DNA from: Desulfobacteraceae bacterium
GTDB taxonomy: Bacteria > Desulfobacterota > DSM-4660 > Desulfatiglandales > Desulfatiglandaceae
Assembly (NCBI GenBank): GCA_030613055.1
Contig: JAUWMR010000012.1
Span: 1-64,000 of the forward strand
Length of the DNA: 64,000 bases
Direction of reading: 5' to 3'
The position numbers were made by a program, and so were the translations under genes. Positions 33,356-43,015 of this stretch are shown here, piece after piece; positions within the stretch are counted from its first letter, which is position 1, and every line of letters begins with the position of its first letter. Below the pieces are notes generated by a model that did not search any database, was not told the origin of the DNA, and saw nothing but the letters and a program-made list of their open reading frames with translations.

Positions 33356-34270
33356 TCATGGCTTCTTCCGTGCTACGAGAGTTACGTAATCCGAAAGCTC
33401 AAACCTCTGGGTCAAGGATATGGCCGTCCTTGCCAAATAACCGTCGGCTCCGTCCTTAAGGAGATGAGACCAGAATTCGAAAAGGACGGGTTCAAATCCA
33501 CAGACCCTCATCAAGGAAGAAAGGCTTTTTTTGTTAAAAGAGTATATGTGCCATGGAAATCCAAAATGTTTGAAATCGTCCTTTTTAATGCCCTTACGGC
33601 ATAAAAGTGACTTGAAGCGGTTGGATATACCTTCATGATTGGGAACGTCAATAAATATATATCCGCCTTCTTGCAACAGGTCACGGCACCGCTTGACCAG
33701 CTCAACCAGGTTGTAAACATGCTCCAGAACGGCCCATACAACCATTCCTTTGTACCTGTAACCCGGATCGAAATTCTCGAGAAGGCTGTTGTGCAGCGAC
33801 ATCCCAAATTTTTTACGCCCGATTTCAACAAGCATTTTGCTCGGGTCGATTCCCTCAACATTCAGGCCCTGTTTGGAGGCTTCAAGACAGAAAAGGCCGA
33901 TACCACAACCTACATCAAGGACTCTGTCTTTTTCGGTCAAAAAACGTTTTAAAAGCTGGATTTTCAGTTTTTGTGAAATATAGGACCTGTTCCGGTTATC
34001 CTTTTTCCACGTTTCATATGACCACCCGTCATAAAAGGAAGGGTCAATGAATGCCTCATTCTCATAGATCTTAAGGAGAGATTCTTCAGTGAACCGCGGG
34101 GAGGCGTACATAATACTGCATTCGGGACATTGCCAGATGCCTATCCCAGCAGATTTTCTGAAAATGAGTTTCGGTTCTTTGGGAGGATCACATATGGGAC
34201 ATAACACATTTTCTAATTTCCCTGTAAATTCACCGCATTTAATATATCTATCATCACTGGACTCTGTCAT
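33356..34270 (-). CDS. class I SAM-dependent methyltransferase with N-terminal zinc ribbon
   Basis: A 304-residue protein. The N-terminal zinc ribbon has VLCPICDPPKE and IWQCPECSIMYASPRF; the Rossmann domain has VLDVGCGIGLFCLEASKQGL and WAVLEHVYNLVELVKRCRDL, then GGYIFIDVPNHEG. The C-terminal part ends LSDYVTLVARKKP. The zinc-ribbon plus methyltransferase layout is like that of sugar C-methyltransferases and many LPS/capsule enzymes. It starts 5 bases after the stop of the O-antigen ligase gene, so the two are co-transcribed. Exact substrate unknown. Confidence 0.85.
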   Translation of the reverse strand: MTESSDDRYIKCGEFTGKLENVLCPICDPPKEPKLIFRKSAGIGIWQCPECSIMYASPRFTEESLLKIYENEAFIDPSFYDGWSYETWKKDNRNRSYISQKLKIQLLKRFLTEKDRVLDVGCGIGLFCLEASKQGLNVEGIDPSKMLVEIGRKKFGMSLHNSLLENFDPGYRYKGMVVWAVLEHVYNLVELVKRCRDLLQEGGYIFIDVPNHEGISNRFKSLLCRKGIKKDDFKHFGFPWHIYSFNKKSLSSLMRVCGFEPVLFEFWSHLLKDGADGYLARTAISLTQRFELSDYVTLVARKKP

Positions 34271-34275
34271 TTTCT

Positions 34276-35520
34276 TTATTCATCCTTAAATGTGACGGAA
34301 GAAAATCCCTGTTGGAGCCCGGTTACGAGAGCGAGAAGCATGAGCGTACCGGCATCCAGGATTTGAGTATCCACAAATCCGCTGATAAAAATAACAAGGG
34401 CTGTTGACAGGACAAAAAAGCCCAACGGAGTCTGCCTTTTTCTCCAGCCGTTTTTTATCATTTCCGCGAAAAACCACAAAAGGACAATAAGGCCAATAAC
34501 ACCAAAACTTACCGCCATATACAGAAAGGAATTATGGGGGTGTGAAATAGCGGGCCACTCCGGTTTCCCTCTTTCTTTCATCACAGTCTGGTATCCACCT
34601 GTCCCGACACCAAAGAGGGGGTTATCAAGGAAAATGTGTACAGCACCGTACCACATGTAGAATCTGTCTTGATGTTCAGAGTACTCTTTGCCCCAGGCCG
34701 AGCTTGCGTCTGCGTTCCAATGATATACCAGCTCTGATTTTGTCTTGGATATGCGTTTCCTGACGGTTGGGGAAAGACACATCATCCCAAATATCAACAC
34801 GCAAACAAGGAGAATCTTAAAAGGAGCAAATCCAGGAAAAAGATTGCGGACAATTAAAGGGGATACAAGGACAAAGGTGAAGAAACCGACTCTTCCTTCA
34901 AGAATTATCAAATGAAAGAGGTAGCCTGTTATAAGTATTAATAAGAGAATCTGCGTTTTTCTTTTTTTTGCTTCTCTGAAATAGTATGAGGAGATGAGTA
35001 TTCCTAATATCAAATATATGGATAGCGTGCTGTACCCCAGGCCGAACCCGTAATAATAATAAGAATCATAGAACCTGGTTGCAGGCACCAATCCGGCAAG
35101 CTGCAATATGGCCGCTAAGACGTTGACGGCCAATCCTAAGAGAAACGCCTGGATTAGCCTTTCGGATGAATGAATTCGAAAAGAAATGGAGGCCACCACA
35201 ATGCAGTAAATCCAGTAGTGTGTTTTCTGGGCAAACTTGATGCCAAGACCTGCCGGATCAGGTGTGTACAAAAGCCCGATCCATGGCAGTGCAATGAAAA
35301 ACAGGACGGGCAAAAACCAGGTTTTTCTTGCCAAATCACGGCATGATCGTATTGCCTCGCCTGACAGAAGCCAGATCAGAGCAGCAATCACCCCACATAA
35401 GGTTGGAGGGGATGTGCCTAAAGGTATTGAAAAAAAAGCGGCCTGGACGACATAAAATACCAGATCATTTGCCTGAATTCCTTTACTTTTGTACCAGGCC
35501 ATTGGAACAGAAATATTCAT
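34276..35520 (-). CDS. O-antigen ligase family protein (WaaL/Wzy-like)
   Basis: An integral membrane protein of about 414 residues with ten or more hydrophobic segments and a large periplasmic loop with HQDRFYMWYGAVHIFLDNPL and GVGTGGYQTVMKERG, ending ISHPHNSFLYMAVSFG; the HPHN pattern is the conserved O-antigen ligase/polymerase feature. It joins O-antigen to the lipid A core, or polymerises it, at the periplasmic face. The start may be ATG 35520 or 35502; either overlaps the upstream GT2 gene. Confidence 0.85.
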   Translation of the reverse strand: MNISVPMAWYKSKGIQANDLVFYVVQAAFFSIPLGTSPPTLCGVIAALIWLLSGEAIRSCRDLARKTWFLPVLFFIALPWIGLLYTPDPAGLGIKFAQKTHYWIYCIVVASISFRIHSSERLIQAFLLGLAVNVLAAILQLAGLVPATRFYDSYYYYGFGLGYSTLSIYLILGILISSYYFREAKKRKTQILLLILITGYLFHLIILEGRVGFFTFVLVSPLIVRNLFPGFAPFKILLVCVLIFGMMCLSPTVRKRISKTKSELVYHWNADASSAWGKEYSEHQDRFYMWYGAVHIFLDNPLFGVGTGGYQTVMKERGKPEWPAISHPHNSFLYMAVSFGVIGLIVLLWFFAEMIKNGWRKRQTPLGFFVLSTALVIFISGFVDTQILDAGTLMLLALVTGLQQGFSSVTFKDE

Positions 35521-36271
35521 TTGACTCAATTGTCTTTTTTAGGAGTTGATCATTACGGCTAAGTTGCGCCCTATTGTTCTCTTTATGCCACAGATGAAAA
35601 CATATAGCCATAAACCGGTGTTCCTTTCTCTTCAGGCCGTATTTAAAGAACCGGACAGCGAGTTCGGAATCCTCTCGACCCCAGCCCGCAAAATCCTGGT
35701 TAAAGCCGTTAACAGCCACTATGTCGTTTTTATAAAAACCCATGTTACAGCTTTTAATCCCGCTCAATCTGGTTGAAACTGAGGCAGGAAATCCGGGCAG
35801 TCGAATCAGATGATGGGCATTTGATATGTCCCCTGATAACAAATATTTTAAGAGCATTGAAATTGTATTTGCATGTTCATGAGAAAAACGAGGAGAAAGC
35901 CTTTTGCTTATCAGGACCCTTTTTCCTTGAATAAAAAAGCCATGCTCTGCCAGTGCGATATGATCTTCAATAAAATGACGGGTCGGCATACAGTCTCCAT
36001 CTAATAGAATGATATATTCACCCGTTGTTTTTTCTATAGCATTATTTCTGATCCATCCGGCCCTGAATCCCCGGTCTTCCTGCCATACATGGCATAGCCT
36101 GAACCGTGTATTAGATAGAAACCTTTCTATCAATTCTGACGTTTGGGGGCCGGAGCCGTCATCGGCGATGATCACTTCATCAGGCAGTCGGGTCTGATCC
36201 TGGAGTGACCCCATAATCTTTTTCAAGGCGTCTGGTCGGTTATATGTGGTGACAATTACTGACGTCTTCAT
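35483..36271 (-). CDS. glycosyltransferase family 2 with galactosyltransferase-type C-terminal region
   Basis: A 262-residue GT-A enzyme. SVIVTTYNRPDALKKIMGSL opens the nucleotide-sugar domain, with IIADDGSGPQT and the DxD motif LLDGDCMP. FAGWGREDSELAVRFFKYGL matches the C-terminal domain of galactosyl/chondroitin-type transferases (Glyco_transf_7C), which carries the catalytic acidic pair. First gene of the minus-strand LPS set; its 3' end overlaps the ligase start by about 38 bases, suggesting coupling. Confidence 0.88.
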   Translation of the reverse strand: MKTSVIVTTYNRPDALKKIMGSLQDQTRLPDEVIIADDGSGPQTSELIERFLSNTRFRLCHVWQEDRGFRAGWIRNNAIEKTTGEYIILLDGDCMPTRHFIEDHIALAEHGFFIQGKRVLISKRLSPRFSHEHANTISMLLKYLLSGDISNAHHLIRLPGFPASVSTRLSGIKSCNMGFYKNDIVAVNGFNQDFAGWGREDSELAVRFFKYGLKRKEHRFMAICFHLWHKENNRAQLSRNDQLLKKTIESNEYFCSNGLVQK

Positions 36272-37248
36272 GTTAAAGCTTTATTTTTTTGTGGTTGAAC
36301 ATTTGCCGTAAGAAAACCCGCTATTCATAAATCCTATATTAATAACTAACAGAATTTATTATGAATTAAGGGAGAATAGGGAAAATTCATTTACGTGTCA
36401 AGGCAAAACATATCTCCTGGCTGCTGAGGATGAATGGCGGAACGCTCAAATCGAATGAGAATTCCACGACGGCCTTGTCCTTCAACGCCTCACGAGATAC
36501 CCTGGAAAGCAGGATGCCTGTTTTGGCAAGATGTTTCAAGATGCTCCGCAGTATGATATGAGTATCTTTCATTTGCCCAGCCTGATACTTTTATTACCAC
36601 AGCCTGGATCGGCATCTCAACTAATAAGGTTTCAGTTGAACGTGGCGATCATCCATGGGAAAAATTTTCTTGCATCTGAAAAAGGCTGTTCATAAAATAA
36701 AACATTATTTATTACCATGCAGGTATTTCTTTTTAGACAGGATAACAGGATACACATGATCTTAATCCAGTTGATCGAAAATAGGAAATGCCTAAAGTGA
36801 GAAGATACAAGGCCACTATTTTAGCTCACTTTGGGCACTTTAAACTTTAACAGTCTCGTAAAAAGTCAAAATCACGTCACTCCCGCCCCGCATCAAGTGC
36901 GGGATAAACTACAGCGGGAGTCCATAATTATCTGAAATCACTGGATTCCTGCTTTCGCAGGAATGACAGATAAGGGAAAATCCGACTTTTTACGAGTTCA
37001 TCAACTTTAACTCACTCACACTAATCAACAACTTGTTGCAACGCGAAAACCTGTAGGTCTATTTTTTAGTTTTGGAGAGAGAAAGGTTGAAGATAAATAT
37101 AAAGTAAAGGATTCAAATTGAGAGATCAACAAGATAAGAAAAACTATCCTGTTCTTCCTGTTAATCCTGTCAAGAAGAACTGAAGTGATAAACATTTTTT
37201 TAGAAAATTCGTGATATACTGATTGGAAAGACAAAAGGAGATCTTGTC
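36272..37248. other. long gap between the LPS genes and hsp20
   Basis: Nearly 1 kb without a convincing gene. A 61-codon minus-strand frame at 36387-36572 (begins MKDTHIILRSIL) has GGGCAA upstream but no recognisable family. A MITE-like element is at 36855-36995. GACAGGATAACAGGAT (about 36735) and CCTGTTAATCCTGTC (about 37157) are common short repeats. Just before hsp20, TGATATACTGA is a possible -10. Confidence 0.5.
36855..36995. mobile_element. MITE-like element, copy 1 (TIR CTCGTAAAAAGTC)
   Basis: CTCGTAAAAAGTC at 36855-36867 is perfectly inverted at 36983-36995. Inside are CACTCCCGC...GCGGGAGT and ATTCCTGCTTTCGCAGGAAT hairpins. A second copy with one mismatch in the left TIR is at 45633-45758. 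At 141 bp it has no coding capacity. Confidence 0.8.
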
Positions 37249-37695
37249 ATGACCAAATTAACTCTGTGGAAAAACCAGGAGATGAGTAAGTTAAGAAAGG
37301 ACATGGACAATCTTTTCTCCCGGTTGTGGTCCAGTTTTGGGGTGTCTGTCTTTCCCGGTGAAAGGGCCGGAGCGCCCTATATAGATCTATCTGAAGCTGA
37401 AGATACACTTACGGTTAAGGTCGAGCTTCCGGGGATAAATCCCGAGGATATGAATATTTCCGTTGAAAATGACGTATTGACGATAAGTGGTGAGAAGTAT
37501 GATGAAAACATTGAGGGAAACGGATACTACCACAGGGTTGAAAGGAGATTCGGCTCATTTTCGCGTGCTGTTCGACTGCCCTGCAGGGTAAAAGTTGAGG
37601 AAATCAAGGCCACATATAAGAAGGGCATTTTGTATATCGTGATGCCTAAATGCAAACCTGAAGAGCCCCGTAGCATAAAGGTTGAAGTCACATAA
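37249..37695 (+). CDS. Hsp20/alpha-crystallin small heat shock protein
   Basis: A 148-residue small heat shock protein of usual size. The alpha-crystallin domain covers about 45-145: APYIDLSEAEDTLTVKVELP, GINPEDMNISVENDVLTISG, and FSRAVRLPCRVKVEEIKATY with GILYIVMPK. It holds unfolding proteins for refolding or proteolysis. AAAGGAGAT precedes the ATG. It lies 42 bases before a Lon-family protease gene, a sensible stress pairing. Confidence 0.93.
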   Translation: MTKLTLWKNQEMSKLRKDMDNLFSRLWSSFGVSVFPGERAGAPYIDLSEAEDTLTVKVELPGINPEDMNISVENDVLTISGEKYDENIEGNGYYHRVERRFGSFSRAVRLPCRVKVEEIKATYKKGILYIVMPKCKPEEPRSIKVEVT

Positions 37696-37737
37696 AGCGA
37701 GGAAATTGAGATAACATATATAACAGGGAGGTCATGG

Positions 37738-40224
37738 ATGCCCGCGAAGAAATCATATAACGAGATTCCAGTAAAAAAACTCAGATGGCGGCTTTCCCCT
37801 ACCAGCCTGCCCTTTAAAACCACTGATGAGCTTAAGCCTTTAAAGGCAATCATCGGGCAAGACAGAGGTGTTGAGGCATTCCGTTTTGGGATGGGCATGG
37901 AGAAACAGGGTTACAATGTATTTGTCACAGGAATGGCAGGAACCGGCAGGATGGCTACGGTTAAAAAGTTGATAAAGGAGATATCCAAAAATGATCGAAT
38001 CCCGGATGATCTTTGCTATGTCAATAATTATGAAAACCCGGAATCCCCTTTTCTTATTCGCTTAAAAAAGGGAAACGGAATCGCGTTCAAAAAGGCCGTA
38101 CATGACCTTGTTGAGACCTTGAAGAAAAAGATCCCGCAGATTTTCGAAAGCCAGGAATACATAAGTGCAAAAAAGGAAGTTATGCAGGCATACGAAGCCC
38201 AGGGAAAGAGTTTTTTCAAGATTCTTGACCAGAAGGTAAAGGAACAAGGATTCACTCTGGTAGACATTCAAATGGGGCAGGTCAAGCGGCCGGAAGTGAT
38301 GCCCCTTGTTGATGGGAACCCTGTTAATATTGATCAGCTTGAGGAGATGGTGGAAAAAGAGAGATTCCCAAAAGAGGAATATGAAAAGCTAAAAGAAAAA
38401 CAGGCGAAACTGAGAGAGCAGATTGATACGATTTTTCTTGATCTCAGGGACCTTCAAAAAGAAGTACAGGAAAAGATAGAGAAAATGGACCGTGTGATGT
38501 TCATTGAAACCGCGTCTCAACTGGCAGTGCCCCTGACAAAAAAATTCAAGAGCGAACCGGTAAGGAAGTACATTAGTGCGATGCTGGAAGATATGGCGGG
38601 CAACCTGGATATTTTCAGGCCCCAGTCCCAGCCGGCCATACCGGGGATGTTAACCCTGCTGCCGGAGGGCGATCGTTTTCAGCCATATCAGGTCAATCTT
38701 CTTGTGGACAACAAGGATCAGAAGGGGCCGCCGGTTATCGTTGAAACGTATCCCACCTATCGAAACCTTTTCGGGGCCATTGAACGGGTTGTTGACCGGA
38801 GCGGGATATGGCGGACAGATTTCAGCAAGATCAAAGCGGGCTCACTAATCAAGGCCAACGGCGGTTACCTGGTTATTAATCTTATAGATGCTATTGTGGA
38901 ACCGGGTGTATGGCGGGCTCTCAAGCGGGCCTTGAAAAGCGAAAAACTCGAGATCGAGACCTACGACCCTTTTTATCTGTTCACTACGAGCGGGCTGAAG
39001 CCTGAACCGATTGATCTGGACGTCAAGGTGGTTGTTGTCTCCGATCCATACCTTTATCATTTACTTCAGGCTTTTGATGAAGATGTCAAAAAAATATTCA
39101 AGGTAAGGGCTGACTTTGATACTTCAATGAAGAAAAATGAAAATAACATTCAGCAGTATGCTGAATTTATCAGGATGAAAACAAAAGAAGACAAAATAAG
39201 ACCTCTTGACAGGACTGCCGTGGCTGCCTTAGTGGAGGAGGCGGTGCGTATGACCGGAAGGCAGGAAAAGATATCAACCAGTTTCCCGGACATCACTGAT
39301 CTGTTGCGTGAAGCAGATTTCTGGGCCGGTCAGGAAAAGGAACCTACGATACAGGAAAGCCATGTGGATAAGGCCATAGAGTCCAGGATATACAGATCCA
39401 AAATGATTGAGGAACATATTCAGGAAATGATTGACCGGGGGACTTTGATGATTGATGTGGAAGGCGAAGTATTGGGGCAGGTAAATGGCATGGCCATTTA
39501 CAATCTTGGTGATTATATGTTCGGTAAGCCCTCCAGGATTACAGCCTCCACCTCTATGGGCCGTGCAGGAATTATAAACATTGAGCGAGAATCAGATATG
39601 TCGGGCAACACCCACAATAAAGGCGTCCTTATCTTAAGCGGGTACCTTAGAGAAAAATATGCCCAGGACAAACCGCTGACAATAAGCGCCAGCATTGCCT
39701 TTGAACAGTCCTACGGCGGGGTGGATGGGGACAGTGCCTCATCCACTGAAATCTACGCGTTACTGTCCAGCCTGTCGAAAGCCCCTATCAGGCAATATAT
39801 TGCTGTTACAGGTTCGGTCAATCAAAAAGGAGAAATACAGGCCATAGGTGGTGTTAATCAGAAGATCGAGGGATTCTATGATTGTTGCCGGGTGAAGAAG
39901 CTTACTAAGAAACAGGGTGTTATGATCCCTGAGAGCAATGTCAAAGACCTGATGCTTCGCAAGGATGTTGTAAGGGCTGTGAAAAAAGGCCAGTTCCATG
40001 TCTATCCGGTGAAAACTATTGATGAAGGCATTGAAATTCTCACAGGGAAAAAGGCAGGAGAAAGAAAGGCGGACGGTAGTTTTCCAAAAGGAACGATCAA
40101 TTATTTAGTGGATCAAAAACTAAGGGAATTAGCTGAGGGCCTTAAGAAATTCGGAGACAAGGAAAATAATAAGAAGAAAAAGGCAAGGACAAGGAAAAAA
40201 AGTGCGGCCAAGAAAAAAAATTAA
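37738..40224 (+). CDS. Lon-family (LonB/AAA_32) ATP-dependent protease
   Basis: An 828-residue protein. The N-terminal part has a P-loop-like VTGMAGTGRMATVKK, altered from the canonical GKT, then a long charged helical insert (about 140-250). The proteolytic domain contains GVDGDSASSTEIYALLSSLS with catalytic S666 and IGGVNQKIEGFYD with K709, the Lon Ser-Lys dyad. ITASTSMGRAGIINIERES is also typical of this branch. A Lys-rich tail ends the protein. It probably degrades damaged proteins. The ribosome site is GGGAGG, and hsp20 lies upstream in the same direction. Confidence 0.92.
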   Translation: MPAKKSYNEIPVKKLRWRLSPTSLPFKTTDELKPLKAIIGQDRGVEAFRFGMGMEKQGYNVFVTGMAGTGRMATVKKLIKEISKNDRIPDDLCYVNNYENPESPFLIRLKKGNGIAFKKAVHDLVETLKKKIPQIFESQEYISAKKEVMQAYEAQGKSFFKILDQKVKEQGFTLVDIQMGQVKRPEVMPLVDGNPVNIDQLEEMVEKERFPKEEYEKLKEKQAKLREQIDTIFLDLRDLQKEVQEKIEKMDRVMFIETASQLAVPLTKKFKSEPVRKYISAMLEDMAGNLDIFRPQSQPAIPGMLTLLPEGDRFQPYQVNLLVDNKDQKGPPVIVETYPTYRNLFGAIERVVDRSGIWRTDFSKIKAGSLIKANGGYLVINLIDAIVEPGVWRALKRALKSEKLEIETYDPFYLFTTSGLKPEPIDLDVKVVVVSDPYLYHLLQAFDEDVKKIFKVRADFDTSMKKNENNIQQYAEFIRMKTKEDKIRPLDRTAVAALVEEAVRMTGRQEKISTSFPDITDLLREADFWAGQEKEPTIQESHVDKAIESRIYRSKMIEEHIQEMIDRGTLMIDVEGEVLGQVNGMAIYNLGDYMFGKPSRITASTSMGRAGIINIERESDMSGNTHNKGVLILSGYLREKYAQDKPLTISASIAFEQSYGGVDGDSASSTEIYALLSSLSKAPIRQYIAVTGSVNQKGEIQAIGGVNQKIEGFYDCCRVKKLTKKQGVMIPESNVKDLMLRKDVVRAVKKGQFHVYPVKTIDEGIEILTGKKAGERKADGSFPKGTINYLVDQKLRELAEGLKKFGDKENNKKKKARTRKKSAAKKKN

Positions 40225-40236
40225 AAACCCCTTTTG

Positions 40237-40752
40237 ATGAACATAAGACAACCACTTCTTTCAAGTCCTATAGAAGAAAAGATTGCCTGGGCCGAAAATT
40301 GCTATGAGAAATATGGCAGGCGGCTTTTTGAAGACAGGACCATTACTGATCTTTTAGCAAGGTTACAAAGGGCCATTCAGGGCTCCCGTAAGGAGATGAC
40401 AGCGGCGGGGATTGTCGATTTGTGCAGGGAATGCGAGCTGAACGAAGGCGGATCATGCTGCGGCGCCGGGCTGGAAAATAAATACGATGGATGGCTTCTT
40501 CTGATTAATCTCCTCTTAAACGTAAGACTTCCGGAGAAAAGGCATGACCCTAAGAGCTGTTTTTTCTTGGGAAATACAGGGTGTATGCTTCAAGCCCGTC
40601 ATGTGATCTGCGTCAATTACGTCTGCAAAAAAATTACAGACCGCATTGATCCCGAGGCAATTAAGGCACTGCGTGAAAAGGAGGGGGAGGAGCTGAACGC
40701 TCTGTTCCTCCTGCATGAACGGATCAAGGGCGTCAGCCGGCACTGGAAATAG
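40237..40752 (+). CDS. cysteine-rich protein of unknown function (possible Fe-S or zinc site)
   Basis: About 171 residues. The Cys patterns DLCRECELNEGGSCCGAGLE, SCFFLGNTGCMLQ and VICVNYVCKK give at least eight Cys arranged like YkgJ-type zinc/iron chelatases (CxxC...CC...C). The N-terminus is helical. ATG 40237 follows the Lon gene by 12 bases and has no clear ribosome site, so it may be translated by read-through of ribosomes from lon. Similar in style to the gene at 20143, but not a clear paralogue. Role unknown. Confidence 0.65.
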   Translation: MNIRQPLLSSPIEEKIAWAENCYEKYGRRLFEDRTITDLLARLQRAIQGSRKEMTAAGIVDLCRECELNEGGSCCGAGLENKYDGWLLLINLLLNVRLPEKRHDPKSCFFLGNTGCMLQARHVICVNYVCKKITDRIDPEAIKALREKEGEELNALFLLHERIKGVSRHWK

Positions 40753-41030
40753 CCTTAGCTGATTTCTTTGAAGATGTTGGAAAGGCATGGAGGGGATATG
40801 GGGAATCTATCGGAAAGACTGAATTTTTTGACAGGATTAATCCCGCCAAGGCGGGACACAAGTGCCTAAAGTGATCTAAAGTGCCTAATCCCGCCACGGC
40901 GGGACTAAAGTTAATGAATTCTGATATTTTTAAAAAAAATTACTCTATTACACCAATTAGCCAGAAAGAGGGGGCAAAGCAAGGCCACGTCCTCCCCCGC
41001 ATAGCGGGATCTTCGATGGGCGTGGATTCT

Positions 41031-42887
41031 TTACTCTGTTATCCCGTCTAATAATCCAGATATAGGGACCGCCAGGCTGAGGTAACGGTCTCCTTCACTA
41101 AATATCAGGCGCTTATCCACCATCATCTGCAAAAATGGTCTTACCTTATCCTCCCCAAAACCGGGAAACCGGGCAAGGATCTCCGCTATAGATCGCTGGG
41201 TCTGGCAGAACAGGTAGATCTTCCTTGAGGTATCTTTCAGCCTGTGGGTCATGTCATTGCTTTTATTCCGTCTGTGGCGAATGATCATAAAATCACGTCC
41301 GTCCTGATAAGAAAGAATCGGGCCGCTCCCCGGCGTATCGTGAAGCCGGTAATAGCTCGTTTTCCATTCCTGAAGCTTTTTCTTGACCGGTTTCCATATG
41401 CGGTTCTGATGCCTTACGCCTCCTTGATACCCTTGAATAATAAGGCTGAGATTGCGCAGAACTTCTGGTGGAAAAAGATGGCTGTAATACGGGTGGTTAC
41501 CAACCCTTTTGAGACCATAGGCATGAGGCATCTGCCAGACTGGGCTGCCGTAACCCAGCCAAAAGGGAACGCCTTTAATTGGCCTAAACGGGCGTGCAAA
41601 TTCAAGATTCCATATGGTATCGGCTATATCATCATTATCGCTTAACGGGAAGTTAAGTATCATGTTGCCGGTCAAATCCGGCAGCCCTGGGGTCTCGCAG
41701 TTTTTCATAATCTCCATGTTGTCCATGACAGAGGTGCCCTTGTTGAGTTTTTTAAGGAGGCTGGTACTCAAGGATTCTATGCCCACCTGGACTTCATGCA
41801 TTCCGGCAGCACCCATAGAGGCAAGGGTTTCAACAGGCGTAGTAGCACGGATTTCGGCAAAGAGCCGAAAATCGTTTTTGAGCTTTTTTATTCCCTCAAA
41901 CAATTCCTTCTGGCCCTTTGAAGGCAGAAGATTGTCCATAAAGGATACGGAGAGGATTTTATGCTTTTTGGTGAGGCTATCTATTTCGGAAATTGTCCTG
42001 TTCAGGGATTTGGCGCGATACCCGTGCCACTGGAGGTTTAGATTGCAAAAGGCACAACCCGAAGCCCCCTCAGGGTTGACGCTTTTGCGCCACCAGCAGC
42101 CGCGCGAGATTTCCATGGGAATTTTGGGGAGGAACGTCTTATTTGTCCGCAAGGACCTCACCTGGTTGAAGTAGTCGTCATATTCGGGAACCGGCAATTC
42201 GTCCAGATTGGATATCTGGGAGATTTCTTGATCCGGCAGAACATTATGACGTGAAACCAGGCCAGGAATCGAAACCATGCGGGAGTCGCCTTGAGTGCCT
42301 GTCAGGGATTTGATTAAATGAACAAGCGGCAATTCCCCTTCCCCGCGGATCACGAAGTCGATCTCCGGAAAGCAATTAAGAAGACTCTGTCCCATATCTC
42401 CGGCACATGCTGATCCCCCTACAATGATCTTTAAGGTCGGGGCACGCTTTTTTACTTCCCTGATATAGTAAAGGGAGCTTGTCAGTTGGCCGAAGCATAT
42501 AGAGAATCCTGCCAGGATGTAGCGGTCCCAGTCCTCCTGATCAAGTATGGAGCTGGATGATACTTCGAGTGCTCGGCAGAGAGCGCAAAAGTCACAGTCA
42601 TTGACAAAGGGCACGCGCAAAGCCTTTTTTCTCCAAAACCGTTCAACAATATCAATGCGATCAGGGTACAAAAGGGCGGCATAGGGTGTCTCTGCAAGCC
42701 AGGTCCTCTCTGAGATCTGACCATAGAGATCGTAGCCTAAGTCTTCTGCAATACCTAAGTAAAAATGACGGGTATTTACTTCTAAGCCTGGCAGTTTCTG
42801 TCTTATGAAGGCCTTGAGTGCGCCCAATTGAACAGAAGGGCGGTTGAATAAGGGCCATGGTGTGGAAACAAGGGCAACTGGGTTCAT
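41031..42887 (-). CDS. B12-binding domain radical SAM protein, RiPP maturation radical SAM type
   Basis: A 618-residue protein from ATG 42887; an in-frame GTG at 42902 is possible. It begins VALVSTPWPLFNRPSVQLGA, as in RiPP-maturation radical SAM C-methyltransferases (TIGR03975-like). The B12-binding Rossmann part contains KIIVGGSACAGDMGQ and VIRGEGELPL. The radical SAM cluster motif is SRGCWWRKSVNPEGASGCAF followed by CNL: CX13CX2C, longer than the CX7CX2C I recall for the family. EVQVGIESLSTSLLKKLNKG is the SAM-binding region. A strong terminator lies directly upstream, so the gene is separate from iorB. No precursor peptide was identified nearby. Confidence 0.82.
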   Translation of the reverse strand: MNPVALVSTPWPLFNRPSVQLGALKAFIRQKLPGLEVNTRHFYLGIAEDLGYDLYGQISERTWLAETPYAALLYPDRIDIVERFWRKKALRVPFVNDCDFCALCRALEVSSSSILDQEDWDRYILAGFSICFGQLTSSLYYIREVKKRAPTLKIIVGGSACAGDMGQSLLNCFPEIDFVIRGEGELPLVHLIKSLTGTQGDSRMVSIPGLVSRHNVLPDQEISQISNLDELPVPEYDDYFNQVRSLRTNKTFLPKIPMEISRGCWWRKSVNPEGASGCAFCNLNLQWHGYRAKSLNRTISEIDSLTKKHKILSVSFMDNLLPSKGQKELFEGIKKLKNDFRLFAEIRATTPVETLASMGAAGMHEVQVGIESLSTSLLKKLNKGTSVMDNMEIMKNCETPGLPDLTGNMILNFPLSDNDDIADTIWNLEFARPFRPIKGVPFWLGYGSPVWQMPHAYGLKRVGNHPYYSHLFPPEVLRNLSLIIQGYQGGVRHQNRIWKPVKKKLQEWKTSYYRLHDTPGSGPILSYQDGRDFMIIRHRRNKSNDMTHRLKDTSRKIYLFCQTQRSIAEILARFPGFGEDKVRPFLQMMVDKRLIFSEGDRYLSLAVPISGLLDGITE

Positions 42888-42910
42888 AATTCTCAATGAC
42901 ACATAAAAGA

Positions 42911-42946
42911 AAAAAAGGGAGGGACCATCTGGAAAAGGCCCCTCCC
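42911..42946 (-). terminator. intrinsic terminator after iorB
   Basis: On the minus strand GGGAGGGGCC pairs with GGTCCCTCCC around a 10-base loop, followed by six T. It ends 9-24 bases before the start of the radical SAM gene. Confidence 0.9.
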
Positions 42947-43015
42947 AAAGTATAATAAAAGGGTAAAGCTTGTGTTCATTTGCATCAGAGGAGGCTACCT
43001 AACCGCTCACCTCAC

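Noticed and set aside
33265-33604. Plus-strand frames upstream of the zinc-ribbon methyltransferase
   Set aside because: They are complements of the methyltransferase coding strand and of the 91-bp repeat; composition and motifs favour the minus strand.
36387-36572. 61-codon minus-strand frame upstream of hsp20
   Set aside because: No recognisable family and only a weak ribosome site in an AT-rich repeat-bearing gap; not enough to call a gene.
40914-41051. 45-codon frame downstream of the radical SAM gene (begins MNSDIFKKNYSITPISQ), considered as a RiPP precursor
   Set aside because: It is on the opposite strand, overlaps the 3' end of the enzyme gene, has no ribosome site, and part of it translates a dispersed CCCGCATAGCGGG repeat.
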